A DNA stretch of 64,000 bases from Sipunculus nudus (Eukaryota > Annelida > Sipuncula > Golfingiida > Sipunculidae): NCBI GenBank assembly GCA_026874595.1, contig CM049322.1, positions 47,713,840 through 47,777,839 on the forward strand, read 5' to 3'. A program made the translations under genes and the position numbers. This document shows positions 1 to 12,120 of this stretch, piece by piece. Under the pieces are notes generated by a model, which was given only the letters and a program-made list of their open reading frames with translations, searched no databases and had not been told where the DNA came from. How positions within the stretch are numbered: position 1 is the stretch's first letter; every line of letters begins with the position of its first letter.

Positions 1-932
1 CAGAGTTTAAAATCAGTGTATTTGTCATCAGAGCGGAGCGCATGTACATGGGCAGCTGTATTGATTACTGCACCTGTATTGACATTCTCCTAGCTGGGGT
101 ATTAAGCATAAAGACCTGGCAGCTTCTGTTGTATCGATCTAAATGAACCTGCTCAGGAAATAATGACACCTTGACATGAGCATCTGCAGCTGCAGCATCA
201 CTTGGTTGACATATTGTGACATATTATTTAGTCATGTGATCTTCCTCTCCAACACCCCAACCCCCACCCCAGGCCCCTCCAAAGAGAGAGGACTTTAAGA
301 GTATTTCTTTCTGTGTTGATATTTTGGTCCAGATTGTAAGAGGAGTTAGTGTCTTTCATAGGTCTTCTGGAATGCAAAAACATCCTAAGCAAAACAGTTA
401 TATTATTTTCTGCCCTTGTTGGTACAATGCAGTTAATTTATCAGAAATGACCCAGATGTTGTTAAATAAACACATGTCACAGATTTTGATTTCATATTTT
501 GACTTAATTTTCAAGTTGTTCTCTGTTTTTGCTCAGTTGGAAGCTTGGTTCTATATTTTGCAACGCTTACTAGATATTGAGACATGCGAAATGAATGAAC
601 CAAGTATGTTATTTTATTTTGTCATAAACTGTTTGACATGCAGAATTTTAGAACTCAAGAAAGTGGTTCATGCTATATTTATATGTTTTATAATACTTTA
701 TAATAGATATTTTCATAAGATGTGTGCTGACATGTAAACTAAAGATTGCATGTGGTCACATATTGAAATGTGATATTCTTTGACTATCTTACGTTCAAAT
801 GGCACCCAAACATATATGACCGTGACATAATTTCCTGACACTGTGATGAAATTCAGTTATGCAAGTGATTTCTTATATTGCAATGATATTGTAAAGATGT
901 TACTGAAGCATATAACAATGTTTGACTTTCAG
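1..932 (+). other. Intron of the APP-family gene (5' part of the gene is off the window)
   Basis: AT-rich sequence with no convincing exon. Open frames here have no family resemblance and no conserved composition. The E2 exon at 933 needs an upstream coding exon, so this stretch must be intronic if the gene model holds. Confidence 0.7.
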
Positions 933-1028
933 GTGTTGAAGGAGTGGGATTCAGCCAGACAGCGTGTTCGTGAGATGAAGGTCAAGGACCCCAAGGGTTC
1001 TGAGAAACTCAACAAGGAGATCACTCAT
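933..1028 (+). CDS. APP: APP-family exon, E2 helix (VLKEWDSARQ...)
   Basis: 96 nt, phase 0 at both ends, with acceptor tttcag before it and donor gtgagt after it. It encodes 32 residues matching the E2 segment that begins VMKEWEEAE in vertebrate APP. Confidence 0.93.
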
Positions 1029-4000
1029 GTGAGTAGTACATTCTTTGGTCAGTAGAGGGCGCCATTGCATGTCTGCCATGGTTGTGCATTCATGCATTTA
1101 ATGGTGGCCATTTCAAGCCATAACATCTGGATTAAAATGAAAATGTATGGCTATTGAGCAAGAGTTAAAAAAAGACAGACCGTTTTTTTTTTGTAAAGAG
1201 TAGTAGTAAGGACCACTTCAGCCTTACAGTTTGAATTTAATTTGTTTTCTGAAAAAAATTCAGTCTTGTGTTGTGGTTAATGTCACTTCAGATTTCACTT
1301 TTAGTTATGAATCAGTTTCATTTAAGACTCATTAGATAAAAAATTTTTGTATGTTTATATACAGCTTTGATAAATAATGTTTTCTGAGGGCAGCTAAATT
1401 TCCCTTTTTCCATGTTTTAACTAAAAATTTACTTGTAAAATATGTATTGTTTAATATGAAATCACATATTATTTATCTTACATCACCTGGTTATGGGGTC
1501 TTTGTGCACTTGGGCTTAGCGTGTTCATCTCATCCCAGAGCTTGGCACATGTGACTTGAGTGCATTCAAGTTGGCCAGTGCAGACATGTGCTGGACTGAT
1601 ATAACCCATTTTAACTTGCTGCCATATGAGCCAGGCATCCAGCATTATGTCCAGTGAATCCTGCTTATCTGTTTAATGAAATACATGTTTAGTTAATAAT
1701 GTGTGCTGTTAAAGGTGCCCAATCACCTACCTTTTGAGAAAGAATTTATGTGATTTCTGGCTTTCTCTGTGTATATAATAATGATCTACGGGTAATTTTG
1801 GTTGTGAAAAGTTCTGAAAAGGTTTTCGTGAAGGATGTGTGAACTTGTCTATCAACAACATGTTTGTAAATACAGCAGTTTTGAGAAACTGGATAAACAT
1901 GTAACTTAAGGTGGTTGGTTGCATATATGTGATGGTAGAAAGATCACTTACTGATAAACGCCGTTTGCAAAGCTCAGGCTTATCTGACTTGGTGCCAGAT
2001 GCCCTTGTTGAATTTATTGTATTTTTGCAGGCCCCAAAATTTTATAAACACATTGTTATAAACAAAAAAAGCAGCCTGTGTGCGGTGATATCTCACGTTT
2101 TCAGGCCTATTTTTATGAAAGCTCCAAGGGATTACCTTTAGTTTATAAAGGTCAGATAGGTGATTGAGCCCCTTTAAGAACTGTATGTAGTGGTGTCATC
2201 ATGGTTAAAGACGGCAATGCTTGTGGGTACAAGGATTTATTTTTGAAATATTTAAGTTGATTTAGTATTTGTCATACAGTACTCCATGACGTGCTTGTGT
2301 TTTAACAGCGCTTCCAGCGTACATACGAAGCCCTGGAACAGGAAGGCATTGCTGAGAGGAAGCAGTTGAACGCTGTCCACCAGCAGCGGGTACAGGGTTC
2401 TCTGAATGAGAGGAAACGTCACTCCCTCGAGAAGTTCATGACCACACTCCAGAGAAACATCCCCGATGTAAGCCAGGCTTTCAACTCTAGTTATCCTGAA
2501 TAAAACATCTGTAATGTCAGAAGATAGCTGAGGCTATATATAAAATCTTTGTGCTACAGTGAATAAAGGATACAGTATGTTAAGATGGTGGTACACGGAT
2601 ATAATGGTACATCATGTGGATCGTTAGGGCTGTGATGGTACCTCGTTACACTTGCAGAGACATTACAATACAGGGTCCAGTATTGTTAGTATTGCTATAT
2701 GTCCCTCTATTGGTACATTGATTATTTTTTTATCATTGATGGGAGATCATAAGGATTAGGATAAGACATTTAAGGTGAAATCACCAGTTGGAGATGAGAT
2801 GAGAATGATTTTATATTATTTTGGAATAAATTGAATCAAATGAAAGGTTGTTTCTCTCTGAACAATAAAGAATTTGAATCAAAACTTACCTTACTGGAAT
2901 TGTTAAGTTTCTCTTTTGGGAGCAAAGTTTATGGTTAAGGCCAAAAAAATAAAAAATAAATAAAAGGAATGGTTCTCAGACGCTGCCGCCCGCATCTGTT
3001 TTAACCCCCCACAACAAAAATTTTGATTTTGAGTTTCATCTTTCAAGAAGATAAAATAATACAATTTTGATAAGTTATGTAGTGCTTTTACCTGTTTAGA
3101 AAAAAATATGTTATTATTGTGCTTTTTCTCTGATCATATGACATTTTTATTGAAACATATTAAAAAAAGGTAATTAAAAAATGCCCGCCCACTCTGATTT
3201 CTTAAAAAAAGTGCCTGAGAACCATACCCTTTTTTTTGGCCTAAACATCATATCATGAAGGTATATCAAAGTAATTTAAGGACATATTTAAGGAGATGGT
3301 GATACACTGATAATGATACCTTGTATGTAATACTGCAGGCTGAGGAAGTATGGCGTGCCCTGAAGCAGTACGTCAAGGCCGAGGAAAAGGACCGCATCCA
3401 CGCTGTCAAACACTTCAAGCACCTTCTTGACTCCGATCCTAGAGAGGCTGAGCTGATCCGTCACCAGACCCTAGACCACATCAACTTTATCACACAGCGC
3501 ATCACTCAGGCACTCGACATGCTCCGCAGGGTCCCCAAGTTTGAGAAGGAACTTCGTCACAGAGTTGGTGAGTCAAAATCCCATTCTTAGTCAACAGTTG
3601 TACTCCTCCCTCAGCGGCTGTACACTGTAGTCGTCTGAGATATCCTTTCCTGTAACTGTTGCTTTGTATGGCAAGGTTATCTGGGCTGGAACACCAGGGT
3701 GCGCACAGATTTGTAATCGGACCAATGAAAGTGTGGAATTGCATTGTGCATCCAGCCCATATTTTAAACATGCGACAATCGCATTGTATATTTGTGTATG
3801 AAATAACATCCAGCTAACTTTATGTTAACAGATAATCCTGAACTTGTATGGCTTTTATCATTAACAGAAGATCTGCTGAAGGACTACTCTGATGTGGACA
3901 ACTCTGTCAACAACCTCCTGGTCAAGGCCATCAAGCTTGCCAAGCAAGACGAAGAGAAAGAACAAAAGGAGATAGAGGTCAAGGCTGAGAAGGTCAAGGT

Positions 4001-6398
4001 CACGGAAGTCAAACCAATCCAGGTGGTTGACAAGAGCGATAAGGACAAGGAAGAGGTGGACCAAGTCAAACCAAAATGTAAGTGATCTGTACATCTGTCT
4101 GTGTAAAATTAATTTTACCAGAGAATCAGCTTTCCTATGATTTATGAAAGCATCGACTTCATTGATATTTGATGGCTGTGACATTGGATTTCAGATAATT
4201 AGTAAATATTTCTTGTTATTTGGTACATATGGCACAATAACAAGTAAAATCTGATTAGACAGTTTCAATTAACAACTGACTTTAAAAGAGTAACTGGAGT
4301 TCAGACTACCTAATGTCCTGTAGATTTTAAATGGTAAGGCAATCAACAAGAGATCATATAAAAAAAATAATAAAATTGTTTTTTTTTTCATTGTTAAAAG
4401 ATATTAGTTTACTTTGCATCAGAAATAAATTGCTTTCGCAACCGTGATTAGAAATAGAATTTCATAGTAAAGTGATTTTTGTCAAAAGTCTAAGAATACC
4501 TTGGCAACATGCTTAAAGTTATTCAAGGTTTTTACTTTCTCATGTCAAAAAAAGTCATAAAAGTTTTATTTTGAAGTATATGGATACTGTAAAATATACA
4601 AAAAGTATATTTTTATTCTTGAAAGCATATTTTTTTCTGGAAAGAACAATTTTATTCCAGGAGTATATTAACCATGGACCCCAGATTTACCTTTTATATA
4701 ATTATGTGAAATCTCTTTTAGTGGAGGCCAAAGAAGATGCTTTTAAAGCCCCAGAGAGCAAGAAGAACGAGATGAAGGAACAGGCTCCATACCAGAAGCT
4801 GGACCACGTTGACGTAAAACAGATGGAGCCAGAGGTTGAGATCAAGGCCGTCAAGGGAAACCAGCTCGATGACGAGGAGGCATTCGATGAAGAGACACAG
4901 GAAGATGAACACGACTACGTCGAAGTGGAGAAAGTGGACCATGTTGCCATGGTGAAGAAGGACTCGCTCGCAGTCAATGAGCCAGTATGTACTCTATTAT
5001 CATGATCTTGTGACAAGCAACAATAAACTGCTTGCTGTTTCCAATAGAAGAAGGGAAAACGTAGTATCAGTTAAAAGCGTATTAGTTATGAGTTATCCAT
5101 TAGTTATGCAGGGGTTACACCTAATCAGATAGGCATAGACAGTATGTAGCATATATTATATATAGAGCAAAGTGCATAGATAAATTTATTGCTGGTGTAG
5201 TTTTCAGTGCAAGATATAAGACTTTTGATACCTACATACATATTTATATTTATAATTAATTTTGGAAGTATGTTCTTGTATGAAAAATATGAATGAATCA
5301 TGCAGCTTGCAATTTGATTAACCCACAAACATGTTGTGAAAATCACTTAATGCCCAGGCCTGAGTGAGACAGAAGCACTGATCACTACCATTTTCACAAA
5401 TGGTTTGCATATCAAATTGCAAGGACACCAACTTGTAAATTTGAAAATAACATTTGGCTCTAACCAATGTTAGATTTTCTTTAAAAATTTTTGAAGCAGC
5501 ACTCTTTCTGGTTGTAGTTGGAGACATCATTTAGGGTTCTCATGAGCAGTCAGCTTACAAGGTGATAAAAGATTACAAAGAGATTAGCATCCCATTCCCT
5601 CGCATTATCAAGCCCCTTTCAGCTATGCTTTCACAGACCTTGATTCAGAAAGCTGTTCTGGTGTCTATTCCTTGAATAATTATCAAGGTATATTCAACGA
5701 ATCAAAAGACTCGTGTATACTTGTTCTACACAGCTGCTTTAGCACATCATCTACTTTTATGAGATCAGTTGTTTTGCATTGCAGGGAGTTCATTGAGAAT
5801 CTGACCAATTACATAGAGCCATATCAATTTGTCCAATTTCTGGTGTTTCTTGTGTTTTTTTCAGACAGTTTGTGAACATTATATTGTTCACATTTGAATC
5901 ATTGGATTTGATTGGCAGATATGATTTCATCCCAGACACTCATTCACAGCCAAAGCAGCCTACTGAACCAAGGTCTCTGAAAGCATAGCTGTGAGAGGCT
6001 AGATAGTTTGAAGATGCCTCTGGGACAGTTTTATTGTACCCTTCAGTGGAACACTATTTCTTTATATAACTGTTTCCCTGTGTTTGTCATTGTTTCTCTG
6101 TAAATGTCAATATTTCTTGTTACAGGACAGCTACGTGCACAAAAGCCCCATGAACAGTAGAGCCATCACAGCTACTGGTCCCACGCTGGCCATCGCCATC
6201 GGCAGCATCACTGTCTTCGTCATCATCGTCGCTGCTGTGGTTGTGTTGCGCAAACGCATCCAGAGGGCACCACATCGTAATGGCTTCGTTGAAGTGGACC
6301 AGACTGCCTCCCCAGAGGAACGCCATGTCGCTAATATGCAGATCAACGGATATGAAAATCCAACATACAAATATTTTGAGATGAATACAAACGCATAA
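933..6398 (+). CDS. APP: Amyloid precursor protein family member, C-terminal 409 residues (six exons)
   Basis: Single-pass type I membrane protein of the APP/APPL family, a cell-surface adhesion and signalling protein processed by secretases. Six exons (933-1028, 2309-2467, 3339-3567, 3868-4077, 4722-4984, 6126-6398) join with matching phases to 1230 nt. Residues 1 to about 165 are the C-terminal part of the helical E2 domain (VLKEWDSARQ, RFQRTYEALEQEG, ERKRHSLEKF). About 170-318 is a Lys/Glu- then Asp/Glu-rich linker. The transmembrane helix is about 339-360 (LAIAIGSITVFVIIVAAVVV), followed by the stop-transfer LRKRIQR. The tail has PEERH and GYENPTY (about 394-400), the motif bound by PTB-domain adaptors. 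No human-like amyloid-beta sequence is visible before the membrane, as in other invertebrate APPs. E1 and the start of E2 lie before the window. Ortholog versus paralog (APP/APPL/APLP) cannot be decided here. Confidence 0.95.
1709..2176. mobile_element. TTAA-flanked MITE-like element in an APP intron
   Basis: 468 bp. The left end reads TTAA then AGGTGCCCAATCACCTA; the right end is the reverse complement of AGGGGCTCAATCACCTA followed by TTAA. The imperfect TIRs of about 17 bp and TTAA at both ends fit a piggyBac-like target preference. Diverged relatives lie at about 20280-20545 and 25490-25770 in MRPL37 introns (shared ATCAACAACATGTTTGTAAA in the latter). No transposase is encoded. Confidence 0.65.
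2309..2467 (+). CDS. APP: APP-family exon, E2 helices
   Basis: 159 nt, phase 0 at both ends, acceptor ttaacag and donor gtaagc. RFQRTYEALEQEGIAERKQL and ERKRHSLEKFMTTLQ are conserved E2 signatures. Confidence 0.95.
2939..3241. mobile_element. Harbinger-type MITE in an APP intron
   Basis: 303 bp with TIRs GGCCAAAAAAA...AATGGTTCTCAG on the left and the matching reverse complement on the right (CTGAGAACCAT...TTTTTTTTGGCC). TAA flanks both ends. A TIR beginning GGCC with a 3-bp TWA duplication fits PIF/Harbinger MITEs. Non-coding. Confidence 0.7.
3339..3567 (+). CDS. APP: APP-family exon, E2 C-terminal helices
   Basis: 229 nt, begins in phase 0 and leaves one base, with acceptor ctgcag and donor gtgagt. 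It contains the AEEVWRALKQYVKAEEKDRI and HFKHLLDSDP stretch, the best conserved part of E2. Confidence 0.95.
3868..4077 (+). CDS. APP: APP-family exon, end of E2 and basic/acidic linker
   Basis: 210 nt, phase 1 to phase 1, donor gtaagt. I chose the acceptor ttaacag just before 3868 because it continues the E2 sequence as RVEDLLKDYSDV. An alternative acceptor ttaacag about 36 bases upstream (exon from about 3832) keeps the frame and would add about 12 residues (DNPELVWLLSLT). The body is Lys/Glu/Val-rich low-complexity linker. Confidence 0.85.
4078..4721 (+). other. APP intron, AT-rich
   Basis: No exon or repeat with recognisable ends seen; only homopolymeric A/T tracts. Confidence 0.6.
4722..4984 (+). 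CDS. APP: APP-family exon, acidic linker
   Basis: 263 nt, taking one base from the previous exon and ending in phase 0, with acceptor cttttag and donor gtatgt. It encodes LEAKEDAFKAPESKKNEMKE followed by a run rich in Asp and Glu, equivalent in position to the acidic and juxtamembrane linker of APP proteins. Confidence 0.88.
4985..6125 (+). other. APP intron before the last exon
   Basis: No supported coding sequence. Short open frames in this 1.1-kb stretch show no conserved motif. Confidence 0.6.
6126..6398 (+). CDS. APP: APP-family last exon: transmembrane segment and cytoplasmic tail
   Basis: 273 nt, phase 0, acceptor ttacag, ends at TAA. It encodes 90 residues: a short juxtamembrane segment, a hydrophobic helix, the stop-transfer LRKRIQR, then FVEVDQTASPEERHVANMQ and NGYENPTYKYFEM, which are near-invariant in APP tails. 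Confidence 0.97.
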   Translation, partial: DSYVHKSPMNSRAITATGPTLAIAIGSITVFVIIVAAVVVLRKRIQRAPHRNGFVEVDQTASPEERHVANMQINGYENPTYKYFEMNTNA

Positions 6399-7204
6399 AA
6401 ATCTCACCAGGTGGCTCTGCTAGATTGTTTGAACAAAATTATGGGATGGCAGGTGTCACCATGGTAACAATAAACTTCAACATTTGCATCACAGGAAGGA
6501 CAAAACAAGCTTAAGCTGTGCTGAGCAGAATTTTACCGTGTCCACGCTGCTATTGGCATTACAACATCGTGCAGGTCGCAGGTCCTATTTAGTTAAAGCA
6601 CAGCCACTCATTGTGTAAATATAATAGACGTAAATTCATATTTCTAGGCTTTGGAAGAATTTAACGACGGTTAACAATGAACCATTAAACTGTGCTTGAT
6701 TGTGATTGGAGGAGTGATGAATGTGAGTTCGTGAACAATTTGCCATGTAGATCGTAATCTGCAGATTGCTTTTTGGTGATATGTAGGGTATTATATATAC
6801 ACATTGATTTACATTTATATATATAAACGTTTAGGTATATATGTTTATGCAATGTGCAGACGCTGGACAAGGACACGTGAGAGTGTCGTGTTTATTTATA
6901 TTGTGAATATGGGCACATATTTTTCAATTCTATGTATACTATACATGTTTTACTAAATGTACCACGCTTACTGTGTCTTGACCACACAGGGACTGATAAG
7001 TTTTAAGTAAGGTTAACAACGGAGGAGCTTTGGATCCGGACCACTCTACATAGGGATATGCTAGAATGACCACTGCTTTTATCTCCAGACACATTACAGA
7101 GACCAGCACACCACGATTTTAACCCCCGACACAATACACAATGGCTTTTAGCAAACATGTAAGGGGAATGTATAATGTATTTATCACACTGTTACCGTAA
7201 ATCA

Positions 7205-7280
7205 CTCAATAGAAGACGCATCTTGTACAAGGCTTAACTAAATTCCCAAGTCTTCAATTGAGGATGCGTCTTCTATTGAG
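7205..7280. repeat. Inverted repeat, 18-bp perfect arms
   Basis: Left arm CTCAATAGAAGACGCATC and right arm GATGCGTCTTCTATTGAG are separated by about 39 bases. It may be a tiny MITE remnant or a stem in the APP 3' UTR RNA. Confidence 0.75.
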
Positions 7281-7546
7281 AAATTCACTCTGTGCAAGCA
7301 GGTGCCATGAACACCAGTAAATCAAACGAAATATTGATTGAAAGCAAACCGGTTGCCTATGACTGCTTGATCAATTAAGGTGCACTTGTATATAGTAGCT
7401 GTAGTAGAACTTTGATTACTATTTGTAGACTACATATTGTGTAACAGGTTAGGGCTCTACTCTAGTCCTAGATGTCATTATTGTCATTGTGTGATATTTT
7501 GAAGATTAGAAGCCATGTGAACATTGTTCTAGTGTTGTGTGTTGAA

Positions 7547-7601
7547 ATATATATATGTATATATATATATATATGTAATGTTTATATGTATATATATATA
7601 T

Positions 7602-7662
<61 letters not shown>

Positions 7663-7665
7663 ATA
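7547..7665. repeat. (TA)n microsatellite
   Basis: About 120 bases of interrupted TA/TG dinucleotide repeat. Confidence 0.95.
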
Positions 7666-8604
7666 TTATACTCAGTGTACAGCCTCAAACATGAAACACC
7701 TAGGGCCAATAACATCTTGGCTGCATTTTTGGCAAATTCACTAGAGAAAAGAGGTGAAAAAAAGAATTTGACTGAATTTCACTGCTATAAAGTTTCCCTA
7801 GATTGGGGCCAAATATGGAATTAAGATCTGGATTTAAACGGTCACCTTTGAAGTGATTTCTGGGATAGCCTTATGATCTGTTATGTAACGATGAGATCTG
7901 AGCTATCTTAACAAAACGAACAATCACTTAAATTTTAAAAGAGCTTTCAGTTTGCTGATTAATGTAGGTGGTTGTGATATGAATAATTTTCTTTTGATAA
8001 ACGATCAAAACTGCATTTGTACTGGTAGTTTGCTTGTATGTATTGTTGTGGGTGACTAAACACTTTTTGCTATAAACGTTTGTAATAACCCGTCAGATCT
8101 AAATTCATGTTCTGCCATATCAGTTATAATCACTCTTAAATCAATTTTTCCGAATTAGTTTTAACTCTTTATCAGGATTTTCAGATCAGATTTTGCTCCT
8201 TTCATTTATGTGTCAGGATTTTTATTTCTCTCTCATGAATATTCAAGAAAAACTGGGCCAATCAGGTTTTCTTAAAGCTAAGACTGACCAATCACAAATA
8301 TGTTGCATAATCATACAACAAATCAGGGGATGATGTATTGTCTCAAAAATACAGATTCACAGAAAAGTGCATTATAACCAGAAAAGTGTCTCACTGAATA
8401 AAATGGAAAAAAAATAGGTTTGGAACACTGAAAGAAATTGACAAGCATCAGAGGTCAGACTTGATAAAATTTGTGAAGGGCATGATTGAGAGGAAATCTA
8501 CACTACATTTCAACTTTTGTTGGGCATCGTTCCCACATTGAAGTCTCTCTGTATCTCTCTACTGAGTTTGTGTACAAATTTATTTTTACTGTATTATTAT
8601 ATTG

Positions 8605-8610
8605 AATAAA
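8605..8610 (+). terminator. Candidate polyadenylation signal AATAAA
   Basis: Canonical hexamer about 2.2 kb after the APP stop codon. An earlier AATAAA lies near 6469. Which is used is unknown. Confidence 0.4.
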
Positions 8611-9195
8611 TTAATTTGCCGAGTACTGGATGGTTTGGTTATATATTGGCAGTGGGAGTTGTGTGTGGAGCATATATGTTATTACCCTCCAAAATTAACT
8701 CTTGATTTCTTCATACATTAACACCAATCCCCTGCCAGATGGGAGCATAAGGGAAACATTACCCCTGTGGACACAAGTGTCCCTGGGATCATGATACTCC
8801 GCTAATGAACACTGGCCAGTTGTGGGCCTTGTCTAACATTATACAAGAACTACACCTGAGAGAGTGGACACGGAAAGTAAAAGTGCTTTCCCCTTTTCTA
8901 GGGTCATGCATGATTTCCCCAGAAGTCATTTCCTGTTGGACTCTTTAAACTGTCCACTTTAAAATCAATATCTGTTACATTACAAATAAACACCTGTTTA
9001 CAATTCACATGCATATGCTCAAAAAATATTACTTAAATATTCCATGATGTCCTTACCACAAAAAGGCCCATGTTTATGTTATTTGCCATGAAACGGTTCT
9101 GATCCAAAGTACTTAAACAGGGTACATTACCCTCTTCATAATACCTACACCATCTCTGTATGTTATAGCCCTGGTGCATTGTGGGCTGCAGACTT

Positions 9196-9391
9196 CAGGG
9201 GCGGATCCAGGATTGGTAAAAGGGGTGGGGGGTGGGTGAAATCCAGGACTGATAAATAGTAAAAAAAGCTCCTAAGGTCTGGGAAAGGGGGGGTCCAGGC
9301 CACAAAATTGGTCTCAAATCCTAAAAAAAAGGTTGCTTCAGCTGAAAAATGGGGTGTCCTGGACCCCCCCCCCCCCTTGGATCTGCTTCTG
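9196..9391. mobile_element. G/C-tract MITE (CAGGGGCGGATCC family)
   Basis: 196 bp starting CAGGGGCGGATCC and ending GGATCTGCTTCTG, with a G-rich tract inside the left end and a 16-base C tract inside the right end. Flanks gactt and gattt resemble a 5-bp target duplication. Same family at 43005-43222, 63119-63219 and, more degenerate, 18046-18170 and 51347-51545. Confidence 0.7.
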
Positions 9392-9606
9392 GATTTTGAA
9401 GCCCACAATCCCGGCTAACAAGTGGAGTCCAGTTCTGCCTATAGTGAGTGAGATTTACTACTCAAACTACTGAATAATGCAAGTACATACATTCGAAAAC
9501 ATCTGTTTTAAAATCAACATTACCGTGATTTGAATTTTAGCTCAGTGTAATGAAAAAATTTCAACCCACACTTGCTATTCATTTTACTTTGTAAAGGTAT
9601 TTAAAG

Positions 9607-10738
9607 AACTAGAATATGGGTAGTCGATAAGCAAACTACACGTATCCACCAAAATCTGAGTGGAACGGGTGAAGTGAGGCATGGATTGAGTTGCAAGGGG
9701 AAATAGAGTGAGGTGTGTTGCATATTAGCATGGATGTCTGCAGCAGAAATGTGAATGTAGGTTGCCCCACCTACCACAAAATCCAGAAAGCTGTCCAAGT
9801 TGTATACATATGCAAAATTTTAGGCAGATAAGTCAAACCACTACATGTATATGATTGATTTTATCCCACAGCAGACAAACAAAAGGACTTGTGCAAAAAT
9901 GGTGGCAGGTGAGATCTATTCACATGCAACGGTTCCCGAGATATAAGCTTGGATGTCTGCAGTGTAAACTAGAATGTAGTTGGTGCCACCTGTCATAAAA
10001 TCAAGAAAGCTGTCCAGGATGAATAAACCTGCAAAATTTTAGGTAGATATGTCAAACAATCGCTGAGATATGAGTGATATTATCCCACGGCAGACAAGCA
10101 GATGGACGCTGTGCAAAAATGATTGCTAGTGGTGCCACCAGTTTTGCCTTTGATTAAGAGCTATGTGAGATCTATACACATGCAAATTTTCAGGAAGATA
10201 CTTCAAACCAGTCTGGAGATATAAGCATGGATGCCTGCAGCGTGAATGTGAATGTAGGTGGCGCCACCTGTCATAAAATCAAGAAAGCTATCCAGGATGT
10301 ATAGGCATGCCGAATTTCAGGTGAATTAGTCAAACCACTGCAGAGATATAAGTGATTTTAACCCAAGGCAGATGAACAGATGGACACAGCAAACATGGTT
10401 ACAGGTGGCGCTACATTTTTGTGTATGTTATAAAGCTATCCAAGGGCTACATTTGTACAAAAAATGTTTTCCTGATCAGTCAAACAATTCCTGAGATATG
10501 TGGGTTTATGTGTGGAAACAGACGCACAAACGGACGCTGGGCAGAGAGGAAAGGTCAGAGGTCAACACCAATCAATAAGACACCAGTTCGCTTGAACTGA
10601 TAATTGGTGTAAGTTTAGGAAAAATCATTCCAGTAGTCTCAGAGGAATTGTCCAGAATGAATACGGCGGGGGTGGCGGAACCCGGTCAAAAAACATAGTA
10701 TCCGCAAAACTTTGTTTTGGCGGATACAATTATCTAGT
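9607..10738 (+). repeat. Repeat family A, copy 1 (periodic GGTGGCGCCACC element)
   Basis: About 1.13 kb from AACTAGAATA to a 3' hairpin (TATCCGCAAAAC / GTTTTGGCGGATA). The body alternates two half-units around a GGTGGCGCCACC-like palindrome (exact at 10257-10268). The right portion is shorter than in the other copies. Reading frames here are interrupted. Confidence 0.85.
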
Positions 10739-12120
10739 ATGAATATCTGACAACATAAATTTGAAATGCAAGTTCTTATTTCACAAGGAAAAGTATATTG
10801 AAAAATGTTGATTAGATATTAACTTTTGATTCACAAACTTTTTTGCTCAGCTCAAACTGTGATATAATTTAAATTTTTATCAAACTTAACACTTTTAAGA
10901 AAGTTCAGTAGCAATAAGTTTTTCTTAAGTTTGGCTGACTACATTACTACAGTATAAATCAATCTATCCATCTGCTAAACTCCATCTGTCTGTCCGTTAA
11001 ACTGGCATGTTTTGAAACCGTTTGACCTACAAACAGGAAATTCAACATCCGAATGATCTCCTACCAAACCAAAAACTGGGTCACTGTGATTAAGTGGAGA
11101 TGAGCTGCTTTTCTCAGCTTATACCCACCATCCAAATAAAATGTCATTTGAAGAATGTACATAGTGCTGCCAATGCTAAGTTTTGACATTATTTAAATGT
11201 TGGCCCTCCATTCCCCATGCAGCCTATGACAGTTCCAATTTTCTTTCTCCCCAAAGCATACAAGCCCTCTTTACTTTTTTAAATGGAAGACTTTGCTTCA
11301 GGCAAGACTTCTTTTTTTATTATTTTCATACTTTTTCAGGGGTTTGTACTTTTTTAATACATTTTTCTAAAATCATCATCTTTAGGCGGTGATAATAGGC
11401 TGTATCTACTTGATCTAACTGAATGCAGTAGACAAGCTCTGTCAGTATTTCATAAGAGTGGCATTTTATTAACTATTATATTTCTACAATCTTGCCAATG
11501 TTTTACAAAATCTCTTGATATATGGAATACTGGAGTATATACAAACTTTCATACCTGAGGCATGTTTAGAGGTAACATGTGCTGTATAACTGTACAAAAC
11601 CTGCATTATTTGGGATTTAATTTCACTTTTTATCACTCATTTTTATGCTTTTTTTCTGGTAAGATTTTGCACTTTTTTCAATTTCCAGTGGTAGCACTAA
11701 AACAGTAAAGCGTTTCTTTCTCCTCCATGCATACATACCCTGTAATATCAATTTATCAGATAATACACAAAATAAAAGGCGGCTTCAAAAACCTCAGTTT
11801 TATTCATGGAATATGATAACTCTTTCATTAAATTCTATGTTTGCCATATTTTGTGTGCCGCATTCATGAACAAAACACTTCAGATCACTCTTTTACATTG
11901 TAAATTCACCATTCTCCCATCAATCAGTTGCAGTTCCCACCGCTAGCAGATGTACTGTCCTGGTTTGTAACAGCATACAGAAGTAATGTGGGACATTCTT
12001 AGCAGACTGGTCTTGACCCTGCCTCTACCACAATCAGAGTGAATCAATCCAATTTCCTTTGCTCAAATAATGTTGCATCCTCACTAAGGGAGACACTGCA
12101 GTACAGACTATCCCCTTATT

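Larger units (their letters stand above)
6399..8610 (+). other. Probable 3' UTR of the APP-family gene
   Basis: Non-coding sequence after the stop codon. AATAAA-type signals occur near 6469 and at 8605, so the UTR may be short or about 2.2 kb. The stretch contains a (TA)n microsatellite and a small inverted repeat. Confidence 0.5.
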
